Source: Acanthornis magna
Lineage: Eukaryota; Chordata; Aves; Passeriformes; Acanthizidae
Direction: 5' to 3'
DNA: 64,000 nucleotides
Assembly (NCBI GenBank): GCA_036785705.1
Contig: JAWUZG010000157.1
Location: 1,178,001 to 1,242,000 of the forward strand
The translations under genes and the position numbers were made by a program. How positions within the stretch are numbered: position 1 is the stretch's first letter; each line of letters opens with the position of its first letter. Shown here one piece after another: positions 1 through 10,800 of the stretch. The notes below the pieces were generated by a model, which saw only the letters and a program-made list of their open reading frames with translations, was not told the DNA's origin and made no database searches.

Positions 1-698
1 AAACCTAAAAAAAACGAACCCAAAGACGAAAACCCAAACCAAACCGAAAAAACAAAGGTCTTTAACTTAGGTTTTCTCTGTGAGGTATTTACTGCCTTCT
101 TCATCTTGTCAATGAGGGATGAGGAAACTCAGTCGCAGAGCTCATAAGTAATCTACTGGAGATGGCACAGCTGAATCACAGGCTGATGTGGGCACAGAAT
201 GTAATGGTTTTAACAAATTTCTGGTTTTCTGCCTTAGCCCCATTTTCAGAGAAGGTGCTGGAAGCATGGTTGTGTTTGCAGTTGTGGTTACAGTGTAATT
301 AAATTTTTTGAGTGTTTTTAATGAATTGGCTTGACTGGATCTTTGCAAGGCTTGAGGTGCAAATCCCTGCAGCCATCAACTGGCAACCAACGGAGAGGTA
401 CCACAGGACATGGAAGGAGCTGGTTTTCTTGCTGGCAGCGGGGTGAATCTGTAGGAGGAAGGGTGTTCCTGTCTAGGGTTAAAATCTCTGCCTAGCAGTC
501 CACAGAATGTCATTGTTACGTGGTGTGGACTGACCCCTAAAGTACAAGTCTTAACTCACAATGTTATCACATGTGATAATAGCAGCAGCAAGTATCTCTG
601 CCTTAGAGTTCGTTCTTAATGTGTTTAATGTCACACTGAATTCAAGTGGGCAGCTTTTTCAAATTTTTTTCGTTTGTCTTTTTGTGTCTGTTTTACAG
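1..698. other. Partial upstream intron (intron 2) of the CDH2-like gene
   Basis: A/T-rich non-coding DNA ending in a pyrimidine tract and acceptor AG at 697-698. The first 60 bases are an A/C-rich low-complexity stretch. No conserved coding segment equivalent to CDH2 exons 1-2 is visible, so they would lie outside the window or be lost. Confidence 0.6.
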
Positions 699-925
699 TG
701 AGGTTTCAAAGCTGTGACGGAAACAAAAAGATACACTTTGGGAGCAGTGAGCCAGAAGATTTCAGAGTAGGTGAAGATGGTGTGGTCTATGCAGAGCGAA
801 GCTTTCAGCTTTCAGCAGAGCCCACAGAGTTTGTTGTGTCTGCTCAAGACAAGGAAACCCAGCAAGAATGGCAAATGAGAGTGAAGCTAACCCCTGAACC
901 AGCCTTCCCAGGGGCTTCAGAAAAG
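699..925 (+). pseudogene. CDH2: CDH2-like exon 3 (prodomain)
   Basis: Encodes 75 codons of the cadherin prodomain. The conserved block SSEPEDFRVGEDGVVYAERS and the AQDKETQQEWQ segment identify it. The acceptor is TTTTACAG ending at 698 and the donor GTAAAA follows at 926. It starts with two bases of a split codon and ends in phase 0. No lesion is seen. Confidence 0.9.
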
Positions 926-2764
926 GTAAAACAACAGCTAAATGCAGCCTGTACAAACGTATCTCCACAAAGAGGCCTAAAAATAGGGGTTTAATGCTGC
1001 CTGTCATGCACCTCTCCATGAGCCAGCTTATTAATGAACATCTAGTGCATGCAAAGATGGAGCTTTAGAAGGAACTTCTATAGTTGTTTTTTCTGTAGTT
1101 TTGCTAAGGCCTGGGAAGACATGCCTGTTTAACTACACAGGATTCTTTATGTTTGAGCTTTTTGTTTGTATAGCTTGAGATTTATACCTGAATTTAAGTC
1201 TCACAACCATTTCTTTATTTTAAATTGCTAGAAAGTATTACAGTATTTATTCAAGTGGTTAAATATAACTGCAAAATAAACAAATCTGTGATAGGATGCA
1301 TCAGTCACATTTATTAGATGGGAGCTGTAGATTTACAGCAGTAAGTAGGAAAGCACTTCCGGCAGGGAATGTTGGCTTTGTCTTGTCCCGTCATAATCAA
1401 ATTGGAGATTGTAAATTATTCATGATTCCAGCACTACTTGGTAAGGAAGATAGTCTCCCTCTGCTGGAAGCTGCCATAGGATGAACCATGTACTGTAACA
1501 AAAATCAGACATAGCAATATGCAACTAGCTATGTGTTTACTTTAGAAAAGTGTATTAGGTTGTCTGTTTTCCTGTTGTATTACCTGTTACCTGCTGTTTC
1601 TTGCCTTCTCCTTGGTGAAGGAGAAGTGCTTAGTTTACAGACAGAGAACAAAATTTATTCATAGATTAACATACCTGTAATAGGTACACATTAAAGATTT
1701 AGGCATAATGTCAAAATAGGTAATGTGGTTATGCAAGATGTTTTTCCTGAGAACACACTGGAGACCACTGCTGCATAATCCTCGGTTTTTTGTTTGCTTA
1801 CTTGGCGGTTGTGTTAAATCTGCTAAGGCATGTTTTTAACAATGGAAATATTGTCATTTTGTTCATGGAAGTGTAGTAAAGGAGCAGATGCTTAGATGTG
1901 CCAGAGCATGCCCTGTTTATTCCAAAGACACTATTCAGGTAACTTTACCATCAACAAGATGTAGAGTAGTGGAATCCGGCCTTCAGTTGGGCGTCTGTTC
2001 ATACTCTGTGACGTAGTTGATTAGATTTTAAAAAAAGTTCTTCTTTTAAAAGGTTTGGAAAATGTTTTCGTCGCCCCGTTTCCAACCTTCAGCAAGCTAG
2101 CTGTGTGTGCTGTCATCCAAAGGATGAAATGACTGCAGGTGTAGAAGGGAATAGGAGGGGAATGTTGACAGCCAGCAGAGATTAATACCCAGTGTGTAAA
2201 GTTGATCATCTACTGCATCCATCATGGCTGACATAGGTTTAAAATAATTACAACATTAATTCTGTGGGATTTAGTAGGGTCATAAATATTTGAGACATTC
2301 CTTACCAGTATGTATTAAACTTCTCTTGGAACTCAAATTATATTATAGCACACCCAGATCTAAATTTAGTGTACAGTAGCACATTACCTGAACTGAAGCT
2401 CTAGCTAATGAGAAATACATCAAGACATACTATTAAATTCTGCAAAATATTAACTACTTCTCAGGAAGTGCAGAATAGTTTATGCATGTAGTAGTGCAGT
2501 AGTGCCATGTTATAAATGGTTTATAATTCGCTTTCTTCTCCTAGTTAAGTAAGAAAAGAAAAGGTTCTTACAACTTTGCAGTGCAGTTGTAAACGATATT
2601 GGTTATTTTCAAGTTGCACTGTGAATGCAAATAAAACAGTTCGATGAACACAGAGCAAAGACAGCCTTTTAGTCAATTATGTCATTGTACCTGAGTTACT
2701 TTATAATGTCTGCTAGTAATTCTCCTTCTAACATGTGTTTGATTTTATCTTGTACCTGGGAAAG
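926..2764. other. Intron 3 of the CDH2-like gene
   Basis: A/T-rich intron with no recognisable gene, repeat family or RNA. Short open frames here are chance. Confidence 0.7.
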
Positions 2765-2911
2765 GACCAAAGGAAAATTGAAGAAATCGTATTTCCATGG
2801 CAACAATACAAGCACAGCAGCCCTCTGAAGAGGCAGAAGAGAGGCTGGATTTTGCCTTCAGTCGACCTACCAGAAAATTCCAGAGGACCTTTTCCTCAGG
2901 AATTAGTTAGG
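2765..2911 (+). pseudogene. CDH2: CDH2-like exon 4 (furin site, start of EC1)
   Basis: Forty-nine codons, phase 0 at both ends, donor GTAAGG at 2912. It contains EEIVFP, the furin site RQKR and the mature N-terminus [20 protein letters not shown]. Trp2, which swaps between partner cadherins, is kept. Residue 1 is Gly where CDH2 has Asp. The alignment across the exon 3/4 junction keeps the length of chicken CDH2. Confidence 0.88.
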
Positions 2912-3553
2912 GTAAGGAAGTTAATAGAAGTGTGGTTTCAGTGTCCCTCAGAGAGCTCTTGAAGAGATTTTGTGTAAATGATGTCCTGTTCATCATCCAG
3001 ACATTTATCAGAGTCTCTTGGGCTGGTTTCTTGTTACTACTTCTGCATTGCGTGCTGGGATGCATCTAATTTCCTGGGGTTTAAGTTGTCCCTATGCTTC
3101 TGTACTGGTGGAAGATGCCCTTGTTTTGGGGGATAAGTGTGTTCAGGGGTATCTCTGCTGGTTCAGGAGTTCTCCAGTCTCCTTCGCTGGAGTTCTCTGC
3201 CTGGGAAATGGTGTGGGAGTGAGCAGGAAGCAGAGTGTACCAGGAGACCAAAGGGAGCAGGATCTGATGGGGGTGAGGGGAGCAGCTGTTCCACAGGACT
3301 CTGCTGCCCAGAAGTGGCCACTGCCAGGAGCCGAGCTCCTCTCCGGGCTGGCTTCCAACCACGGTACTGGCTGGTCATGATCCATTTGTTGGAACTTGGC
3401 AGACCATTAGCCCAAGCTGATATGCTGCAGTTTCACTCTGTTCTGTTTGATGTGTGTGCTGGTGATTCAGCTGCTCCTCACACATGCACTGCCCTTCAGT
3501 TCTTTCCTTGGAAGATGAAACAAGTTCAGTCCCTAAGCAAAAATGGTGAGTTT
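2912..3553. other. Intron 4, part upstream of the provirus
   Basis: Intronic DNA with no supported feature. Several overlapping open frames on both strands (about 3018-3658) have no family resemblance and are chance. Confidence 0.6.
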
Positions 3554-3558
3554 GTAAA
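3554..3558. repeat. Target-site duplication, left copy (GTAAA)
   Basis: GTAAA directly precedes the 5' LTR and recurs exactly after the 3' LTR at 13726-13730. This marks a clean retroviral integration. Confidence 0.85.
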
Positions 3559-4573
3559 TGTTATAAATAAAAATAAAGTGATTTTTCGCATGTTGGAGTT
3601 AATAATTACTGTTGTATTGTTATACCTGTTGAATAAAGTTGAAAGTTTGGATTTTTGATAAAGTTCTAGATTGAAAAGTTAAAAAGAGACTGTTTTAAAG
3701 ATGTTTTAAGAGTGTAATGTTTCTGGGTAAAAGCATTGGGATATTAAAGTTGTTTGGAGCAAAATAAAAGGGATTGAAGGTACTTTAGATGGAAAAGCAG
3801 TTGAACCCATGTAACCCTGAGTTCAGAAGTTATGTACTTTTTTAAAAAAAAACCCTTTATCTTTGTAATTTTATTTATGTAAAACTCAGTTTTTATGTTG
3901 TATTGTAAATCTGTAAGCCCATCACCCATCCCAATATTAAAGGCACCCTGCAGCACCCGAGCTAAAAATAGAAGGTTTGCACCTCTCCGCCCACCTCAAG
4001 TGGAATACTAATGAGGCCCTTTCCCGCCTTTGCAAATTACCCCTAGACAACGATCCATCTATTGGTGGGGAAGGCCACCTCATTAATTAGTATTCCCAAT
4101 CACCAGCGAGCGAGAGGGCGGAGAGGCTAATTCGGACCAGCCCATCAAAAACTTTATAAATTTGGCCCTCTTCAGGAGCAGGGGTCTTTTTTTCCAGGTG
4201 CCTTTACTTCCAACAGCTGCAGACTCTGGTCTGTGCAGGGTGCCTGGTGTCTCTGTCTCTCTGACTAGCAGGGAGACAGAGACTGGGTCGGGTGCTGGGC
4301 CTCTTGCCCATTTTTATGGGCTATACTTAAAATCTTTTTTTGGACTTAAGATTAGCTTAAGTTCGCCACCCGGCCTGAGGGATCTCCTTGTCCTTGACCA
4401 CCAACCGGTGGCCAGGAGAGTCTTATTGCCGTCCTGGGACCTTCCTTTTTTTTGTGCTTTTTTTCTTTCTTTTTCCTTTCATTTCTCCCTCGGGAGATCC
4501 TGGACCTCGTGGGTCCAGCAATAAACACCTTTTGCTCTAACCCACGAGTATGAAATTGTCTTTTTTTATGACA
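3559..4573 (+). repeat. 5' LTR
   Basis: Starts TGTTATAA and ends ATGACA. CCAAT at 4096-4100, a GGGCGG box at 4116-4121, a TATA-like TTTATAAAT at 4153-4161 and AATAAA at 4520-4525 divide it into a U3 of about 620 bp, an R of roughly 360 bp and a very short U5. The R start (about 4180-4185) and R end (about 4545) are inferred from spacing to TATA and AATAAA. Confidence 0.93.
4096..4161 (+). promoter_or_regulatory. LTR core promoter (CCAAT, GC box, TATA)
   Basis: CCAAT at 4096-4100, GGGCGG at 4116-4121 and TTTATAAAT at 4153-4161 are spaced as in a polymerase II promoter. The 3' LTR carries the same elements about 9152 bases downstream. Confidence 0.65.
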
Positions 4574-4579
4574 ATTTCT

Positions 4580-4597
4580 TGGGGGCTCGTCCGGGAT
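4580..4597 (+). promoter_or_regulatory. Primer-binding site, tRNA-Pro
   Basis: TGGGGGCTCGTCCGGGAT is complementary to the 3' end of tRNA-Pro and is the primer site used by murine leukaemia virus. It lies six bases after the LTR end. Confidence 0.92.
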
Positions 4598-5130
4598 ATC
4601 CTTTTTTTGCCCAAATTTGCCCAAAATCCCGATTTTTTGGTTTTTTTCCAAATTTTTAATTTTTCCGATTTTTTCCTCAAATTTGGACTACGGCGGATAC
4701 CACCTACAGTGAGAGGACTCCAAGACCATCGCAGGAGATTGGTGAGGCCCTACCCCTTTCTAGGGGACTGTAGTTAGGGAAAACCAACTTATAAAAAGAA
4801 AATTTCTGTTTAGTTTCTCCCTAGCGCCAGCCCTGATTGAAGTGTGAGTGTGGGGTTGGCCACCCCTGGTGTGATTGCAGAGTGAGTGAGACAGGGCAAG
4901 GAGCTGAGAGCCAGAGCTCTCTGACTCAGTTTTGGGGCAAGAGCAGAGAGAGTGAGCTTGAAGCGACTGAAAGTGGGAGATTCAAAGAAAATTGAAAATT
5001 TTTGTTAAGGGAAAAAGCCCAGCCCCAGAAAGAAAAAAAAAAAAATACCGCGCGGCCTTCATATATATATATTTTCTCCTCAGTTTTTATATTTCTGTCT
5101 ACTCTGTCCCCTTTCTCTAACTGTTCTTTA

Positions 5131-5280
5131 GCCAGAAGCTTCTCCGGGAAGGGGGGAGCGGCCATTTTGGGTTCTTCTTCTTTAGCCAGAAGCTTCTCCG
5201 GGAAGGGGGGAGCGGCCATTTTGGGTTCTTCTTCTTTAGCCAGAAGCTTCTCCGGGAAGGGGGAAGCGGCCATTTTGGTT
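5131..5280 (+). repeat. 54-bp tandem repeat, nearly three copies
   Basis: Units begin with GCCAGAAGCTTCTCCGGGAA at 5131, 5185 and 5239. Each ends with a GCGGCCATTTTGG motif, which resembles a YY1 site. Copies are almost identical, so the array is young or homogenised. Confidence 0.92.
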
Positions 5281-5284
5281 ATCA

Positions 5285-5760
5285 GCCGGTGGCCATCTTG
5301 GTTCCTTATTGTTTAATTGTTCATTGAGTTATTTAATTGATTTAGTGAATCATTTATAGCGGCCATTTTGGTTTTCAGTCATCGGCCATCTTGGTTCTTT
5401 ATTGTTTAATTGTTCATTGCTTTATTTAATTGCTTGAGTGAATTAATTATAACTGCCATTTTGGTTATCGGTTGTCGGCCATCTTGGTTCTTTATTGTTT
5501 AATTGTTCATTGATTTAGTGAATCATTTATAGCGGCCATTTTGGTTTTCAGTCGTCGGCCATCTTGGTTCTTTATTGTTTAATTGTTCATTGCTTTATTT
5601 AATTGCTTGAGTGAATTATTTATAGCAGCCATTTTGGTTTTCAGTTGTCGGCCATCTTGGTTCCTTATTGTTTAATTGTCCATTGCATTGTTTAAGTGCT
5701 TAAGTGAAGTATTTATTTTTCCCACGGGAAGTTATTATTGTTGGCCATCTTGGTTTCTTA
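5285..5760 (+). repeat. ~93-bp tandem repeat array with GCCATCTT motifs
   Basis: GCCATCTTGG recurs at 5292, 5385, 5478, 5558, 5651 and 5744, spaced 93, 93, 80, 93 and 93 bases. GCCATTTTGG lies about 23 bases before most of them. Between them is the shared block ATTGTTTAATTGTTCATTG. Confidence 0.9.
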
Positions 5761-5965
5761 TTGTTTAATTATTCAATTGCTTTGTTAATTGTTTAAGTGA
5801 ATTATTAATTTTTCCCACGGAAAGTTATCAAGTTCCCATCATAGAAAATAATTAAGTTAAGTAAAGAACATCAAAAGATATAAATAAATTAATTAATTAA
5901 TTAAAAAAAAAAATTTGTAAAAAATAAATTAAATCAAAATATTCATATATTATTTATACATATAT

Positions 5966-5999
<34 letters not shown>

Positions 6000-6074
6000 G
6001 AGAAAATAAAATAGAGAGTGGGTATTTTAAATTCTATATTCTTTTTACTTTCCCATCGTTGCAGTTGAGCCAAA

Positions 6075-7730
6075 ATGGGTCAGTGTGTAAGCAAGAGCCA
6101 CTCTTCCCTGAAGAATTACAAAGTAGCACCTGACAGTCCCCTAGGCATTATGCTCAAAGATTGGGACAGTCATGAATTAACTAAGGGGAAGGATGCAGTG
6201 CAAATGATCCAGTACTGTGTCTTTGAGTGGCCTAGAAAGAAAATTCGAGAGGATGGACTCAAGTGGCCCAAACAGGGATCTTCAGAGATATGGCTCTGTA
6301 AGGCCCTTTGCTTATATCTACATTATAAGGGCCCAAAGAAATTGGAACAATTGGATTACGCACGAATTTGGTTAAAATATTGGAACAATGTGGAAACAAA
6401 AGACGAGAAAATCTTAACAGTAAAAGACAACTCAAAATTAACTAAACATGAAACATCAACCACTGACAAAAAAGATCAAAAAGTAAGGAAAGTTCAACCA
6501 AAGCGATGGGACCCTTTAGATGCCCTTCCACCAGTTGCTGCTAACCAAATTGATGGAGATAGTAGTGCCGAATCCTCAATAGAGGAGGAGGACACAAATA
6601 ATTCCAGTCAGTCAGATGAGGGAGAAGTCTGCACACCAAAAAGAAAACATACCCTCTCTAACTCTCCTCGTCCAAAACATTCAAAAAGCAAAATTACTCC
6701 AATTGGAAAAGAAAAATCTCTCTCCTCAACCAGAAAACGAAATGTTAAATTGGCCTGCTCAATTTGTGAGGATTGTTCCAAAACTCCACAAGATAAAACA
6801 AAGGCTTTCCCCCTGCGAGAAGTGCCTATGGGTGGAGCACGGGGAGGAATTGGATATGTAGTTGCACCTCTTTCCTCCTCAGAGGTAAGAGACTTCAAAA
6901 GAGAAATGAAGTCCTTATTGAGTGACCCGATAGGGTTATCTCAACAATTCGATCAATTCCTCGGGCCAAACATATTCACTTGGCACGAAATGCAGTCCAT
7001 CCTCCAGTCCCTGTTCTCCCTGGAGGAGCAATGTTTAATAAGGACTGCGGGAATGAAAGTGTGGGAGAGAGAAAATAATGATAATCAGGGCCCTCCTGGA
7101 GAACGGAAAATGCCAAATGAAGATCCAAATTGGAACCCAAATGACGAGGAGGATAGGAAAAATATGGAAGATTATAGAAAATTGATAGTAAAAGGGATTA
7201 GAGAGGCTGTTCCGAGGGTGAACAACATCAAGAGGGCATTTGGAAGTACCCAAGGTAAAGATGAAACTCCCCATGACTGGCTGGAAAGGTTAAAGAACAA
7301 TGTGCAATTGTACACCCAATTGGATTTAGACAGCGACAGCGGGCAAACAATGTTGAAAGTACATTTTGTGCTATACTCCTGGCCGGATATTCGTAAAAAA
7401 CTGGAAAAATTGGACAAGTGGCCAGAGAGAGATTTAAAGGAATTACTCGAGGAAGCTCAGAGGGTCTTTGTTCGAAGAGATGAAGAAAATTGGAAAACAA
7501 AAGCAAAAATAATGAAAAATGTTGAAAAAGACCCTCCCAAAGATACTACAATTGGCTCTCCTAAACCCACTCAATTTACTAGAGGTGACTCGAGGTCGAG
7601 TGACCCGAGTATGAACAAAGCAAACCACTATTGTACCTATTGTAAGAAACCAGGCCATGGGACCTGGTATTGTTACAGGAAGCAGAAAGACCAAGTAGTG
7701 TACCAGGAAACCCAGGCCGAAAGTAACTGA
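6075..7730 (+). CDS. gag: gag polyprotein (matrix, capsid, nucleocapsid), open
   Basis: A 551-residue open frame for the structural polyprotein that assembles the particle. It starts MGQ, giving Gly2 for myristoylation. A Lys/Ser-rich, acidic-then-basic linker (about residues 110-225) separates matrix from capsid. Capsid probably begins near PLREVP (about 246), with a major-homology-like stretch around 385-417. One zinc knuckle C-X2-C-X4-H-X4-C spans residues 520-533, as in gammaretroviruses. The frame ends in UGA at 7728-7730 and continues in phase into pol. I see no PPxY or P(T/S)AP late motif anywhere in it. No internal stop or frameshift. Confidence 0.93.
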   Translation: MGQCVSKSHSSLKNYKVAPDSPLGIMLKDWDSHELTKGKDAVQMIQYCVFEWPRKKIREDGLKWPKQGSSEIWLCKALCLYLHYKGPKKLEQLDYARIWLKYWNNVETKDEKILTVKDNSKLTKHETSTTDKKDQKVRKVQPKRWDPLDALPPVAANQIDGDSSAESSIEEEDTNNSSQSDEGEVCTPKRKHTLSNSPRPKHSKSKITPIGKEKSLSSTRKRNVKLACSICEDCSKTPQDKTKAFPLREVPMGGARGGIGYVVAPLSSSEVRDFKREMKSLLSDPIGLSQQFDQFLGPNIFTWHEMQSILQSLFSLEEQCLIRTAGMKVWERENNDNQGPPGERKMPNEDPNWNPNDEEDRKNMEDYRKLIVKGIREAVPRVNNIKRAFGSTQGKDETPHDWLERLKNNVQLYTQLDLDSDSGQTMLKVHFVLYSWPDIRKKLEKLDKWPERDLKELLEEAQRVFVRRDEENWKTKAKIMKNVEKDPPKDTTIGSPKPTQFTRGDSRSSDPSMNKANHYCTYCKKPGHGTWYCYRKQKDQVVYQETQAESN

Positions 7731-7808
7731 AGGTGTCAGGGGCTCTATCCAGTGGGGACCGATAAACATCAACAAGAGCCCTTGATAACTTTATTAGTAG
7801 GTCCCCAT
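7728..7808 (+). promoter_or_regulatory. gag-pol UGA readthrough signal with pseudoknot
   Basis: The UGA ends gag and the same frame continues into pol. An 8-base spacer (7731-7738) is followed by an H-type pseudoknot readable by eye: stem 1 pairs 7739-7746 with 7775-7782 (8 bp, one G-U), stem 2 pairs 7752-7759 with 7801-7808 (8 bp, one G-U), and an 18-base loop separates the 3' arms. Murine leukaemia virus has the same 8-base spacer and a similar pseudoknot after UAG. The pairing is seen; the function is inferred. Confidence 0.82.
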
Positions 7809-10800
7809 CATCAACCTGTAACGTTTCTTGTGGACACTGGAGCTGAAAGGACTTGTATTGCGGAAGTACCAAAAGGACTATACGTTACCAAAAACAACAC
7901 CATAGAGATCTCAGGAGCGAAGGGTGACACTTTTACCGTCCCAATCATTCCAAATGTGGAGATCAAGGGAAATGGAAGAATTCATATTAATGACATCCTT
8001 TTTGTTCCTCAAGCAGGAATAAATCTATTGGGGAGAGACCTGCAGATTCCACTGCAAATTGGGGTAGTCCCCCGTAAAGGTAAAATGGTTACCAAGCTAT
8101 TTGTATTATCAGTACAAGATGAGAACCAGATAAACCCCATTGTCTGGGCCAAACCGGGCAACCGGGGAAAAATAGACATGACACCACTAACTGTGAACTT
8201 ACTTCCAGGAACGAATCCTATTCGAGTTCCACAGTATCCCCTAACCAAGGAGAAGCGGAAGAAACTGAAGGTCACCATCGAAGAGCTGCTAGAGGATGGC
8301 ATCCTAGAGCCTTGCAAGTCTCCCTTCAACACACCGATTCTGGGTGTCAGCAAACCAGACGGGGGCTGCCGACTTGTCCACGACCTGCGTAAGGTAAATG
8401 ACAGAGTGGAAACCAGGTACCCCCTGGTTCCTAACCCATACACACTTTTAAATCAAATTCCACCATCACATGCCTGGTTCTCTGTTGTTGACCTTAAGGA
8501 CGCATTCTGGTCATGTCCCCTAGATCCTTCCTGCAGAAACATCTTTGCATTTACTTGGGAGGATCCAGATACAGGGAGAAAGCGGCAGCTTCGATGGACT
8601 CGGTTGCCTCAGGGTTACACTGAGTCCCCCACGCTTTTTGGCCAGGCCCTTGAAGGCCTTTTAACTACCTTTGATCCACCAGAGGGCATAAAAATCACGC
8701 AGTATGTGGACGACCTGCTGGTGTCTGGGGAGCAGGAGGAGACAGTCAAATTGGCTACTATAAAACTATTAAACTTTCTAGGGCAGAAAGGGTTGCGAGT
8801 GTCAAAACAAAAATTACAATTCGTACTACAAGAAGTAAAATACCTCGGACATTTAATTGGGCATGGTACAAAAAAACTGAGTGCCGAAAGAGTAAAGGCA
8901 ATAATTGACCTGCCACCTCCAAAAACAAAACGAGAAATTAGACAGTTACTGGGCCTGTTTGGATATTGTAGGCTCTGGATTGACAAGTACTCGCAATCCG
9001 TTCAATTCCTATACGAAAAATTAACTGAGGAGGAGCCAGTGCATTGGACAAAATCAGACGATCAAAAACTAAAAGATTTGAAAGACAAATTAATGCAAGC
9101 TCCAGTCCTCAGCTTACCTGCCCTAGATAAGCCCTTTGATTTGTTTGTAAATGTGGACAAAGGAGTTGCCTTTGGGGTGCTGACCCAAACGTGGGGCGGG
9201 TCCAGAAAACCTGTAGCTTTCATTTCGAAGATCTTGGACCCTGTATCAAGGGGATGGCCACAATGCATCCAGGCAATCGCAGCGTCGGCAGTTCTGGTTG
9301 CTGAGGCTCAGAAGCTGGTGTTTGGAGGGACACTCACAGTGCACACACCTCACTGTGTAAAGGCCATTCTAACTCAGCGGGCCTCAGAGTGGCTCACGGA
9401 TGCCCGAATTGTGCAATATGAGAGCCTCCTAATTGAATCTAAACATCTTCACTTCGCCACATGTACCTCACAGAACCCAGCACAATTTCTTTATGGCTTA
9501 CCACAAGATGACTTAGCCCACAATTGCATAAATGTGATAGACCTACAAACAAAGGTGCGGGAAGACCTAACTGACATCGCCATCCTCGAAGGGAAGAAGA
9601 TCTTTGTAGACGGATCATCCAGGGTGGTACGTGGAAACCGATGCTCCGGGTATGCAGTGGTAGACGGGTTGGAAATGAAAGTAATAGAAAAAGGGAAACT
9701 ACCAGGACATTGGTCTGCTCAGGTATGCGAGCTTTATGCGTTGGAAAGAGCCCTCCACCACCTAGCCGGGGAAATCGGAACTATATACACAGACTCTAAA
9801 TATGCCTTCGGGGTGGTCCACACCTTTGGTAAAATATGGATGGAACGTGGGCTATTGAATTCAAAAGGGAAAGACATTTTGCACAAAGAAATGATTGTAA
9901 AAATCTTAGAGAGCTTAAAGAGACCAAAAGCCATTGCTGTGGTACATGTACCAGGACACCAGACCGGGCTCAGTCTAGAAGCTAGGGGAAATACTCTAGC
10001 AGATAATACAGCTAGAGAGGCAGCTATTGAAGGACTGTTCACAGAGACTGTTTTAAAGGTAACCACACGAGCAGCAGCGAAAAGACAAGAACCAACTGAT
10101 GCAGAGGAATCGAACAAGACCAAAGAAACCTCCGAGGAGGATGAAGTCCCTAAAACCCTGGAAGCAAATGAGGAAGAGATACCATCAGCACCAGACCAAC
10201 AAGGGGTAAGTGAGAAAAACTTACCCAGGCCCATTTTCAACAACAAAGAAAAAGAACAATTGGCGGCAATTGGCGGAATAGAAGACCAGGAAGGTAGGTG
10301 GCACCTTCCTGATGGTAGGCAAATTCTAAACAAAGCATTGACTCGTGAAATTTTATTTGCGATACATAGAAATTACCATTGGGGAACAAAGGCCCTGGTA
10401 GATCACTTTTCCCGGGTCTTCTGTTGCCTGGGAGTATACGAAATTGCAAACCAAATTACCAAAAATTGTCTAGTATGCCAAAAAGTCAATAAAAAACAAA
10501 TGAAAAATGTTCCAAAAGGGGGAATGGACATAGCTTCTCGTCCATTCCAGAGCATCCAGATAGACTTCACAGAGATGCCCCTTGTACAGCGGTGGAAGTA
10601 CCTATTAGTCATAGTAGATCACCTCACTCACTGGGTGGAAGCTTTTCCTACCACCAATGCCACCGCCCACACAGTGAGTAAGGTGCTCTTAGAACAGATA
10701 ATTCCCCGCTATGGAGTCCCTCTAAGAATTGACTCAGATAGAGGAACTCATTTTACTTCTCAAATCACTCTAAATTTAATCAATCAATTAGGCTCAGATT

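Larger units (their letters stand above)
4598..6074 (+). other. Long proviral leader between primer site and gag
   Basis: About 1.48 kb without a supported gene. It holds a 54-bp tandem repeat, a ~93-bp tandem repeat, then an A/T-rich stretch ending in a run of about 27 A just before gag. A GTGAGG at 4741-4746 could serve as the splice donor for env, but this is weak. Packaging sequences would be expected here; I cannot point to one. Confidence 0.7.

Noticed and set aside
3018..3658. Overlapping open frames of 60-173 codons in intron 4
   Set aside because: No family resemblance, present on both strands in several frames, no splice support; chance in a GC-richer patch.
4926..5273. Antisense open frame with repeated KMAAPPFPEKLLAKEEEP-like units in the leader
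   Set aside because: It is only the translation of the 54-bp tandem repeat; no promoter or known family, and the motif is better explained as a DNA site.
5131..5760. CRISPR-like regular repeats in the leader
   Set aside because: Repeats are directly tandem, without unique spacers, inside a vertebrate retrovirus.
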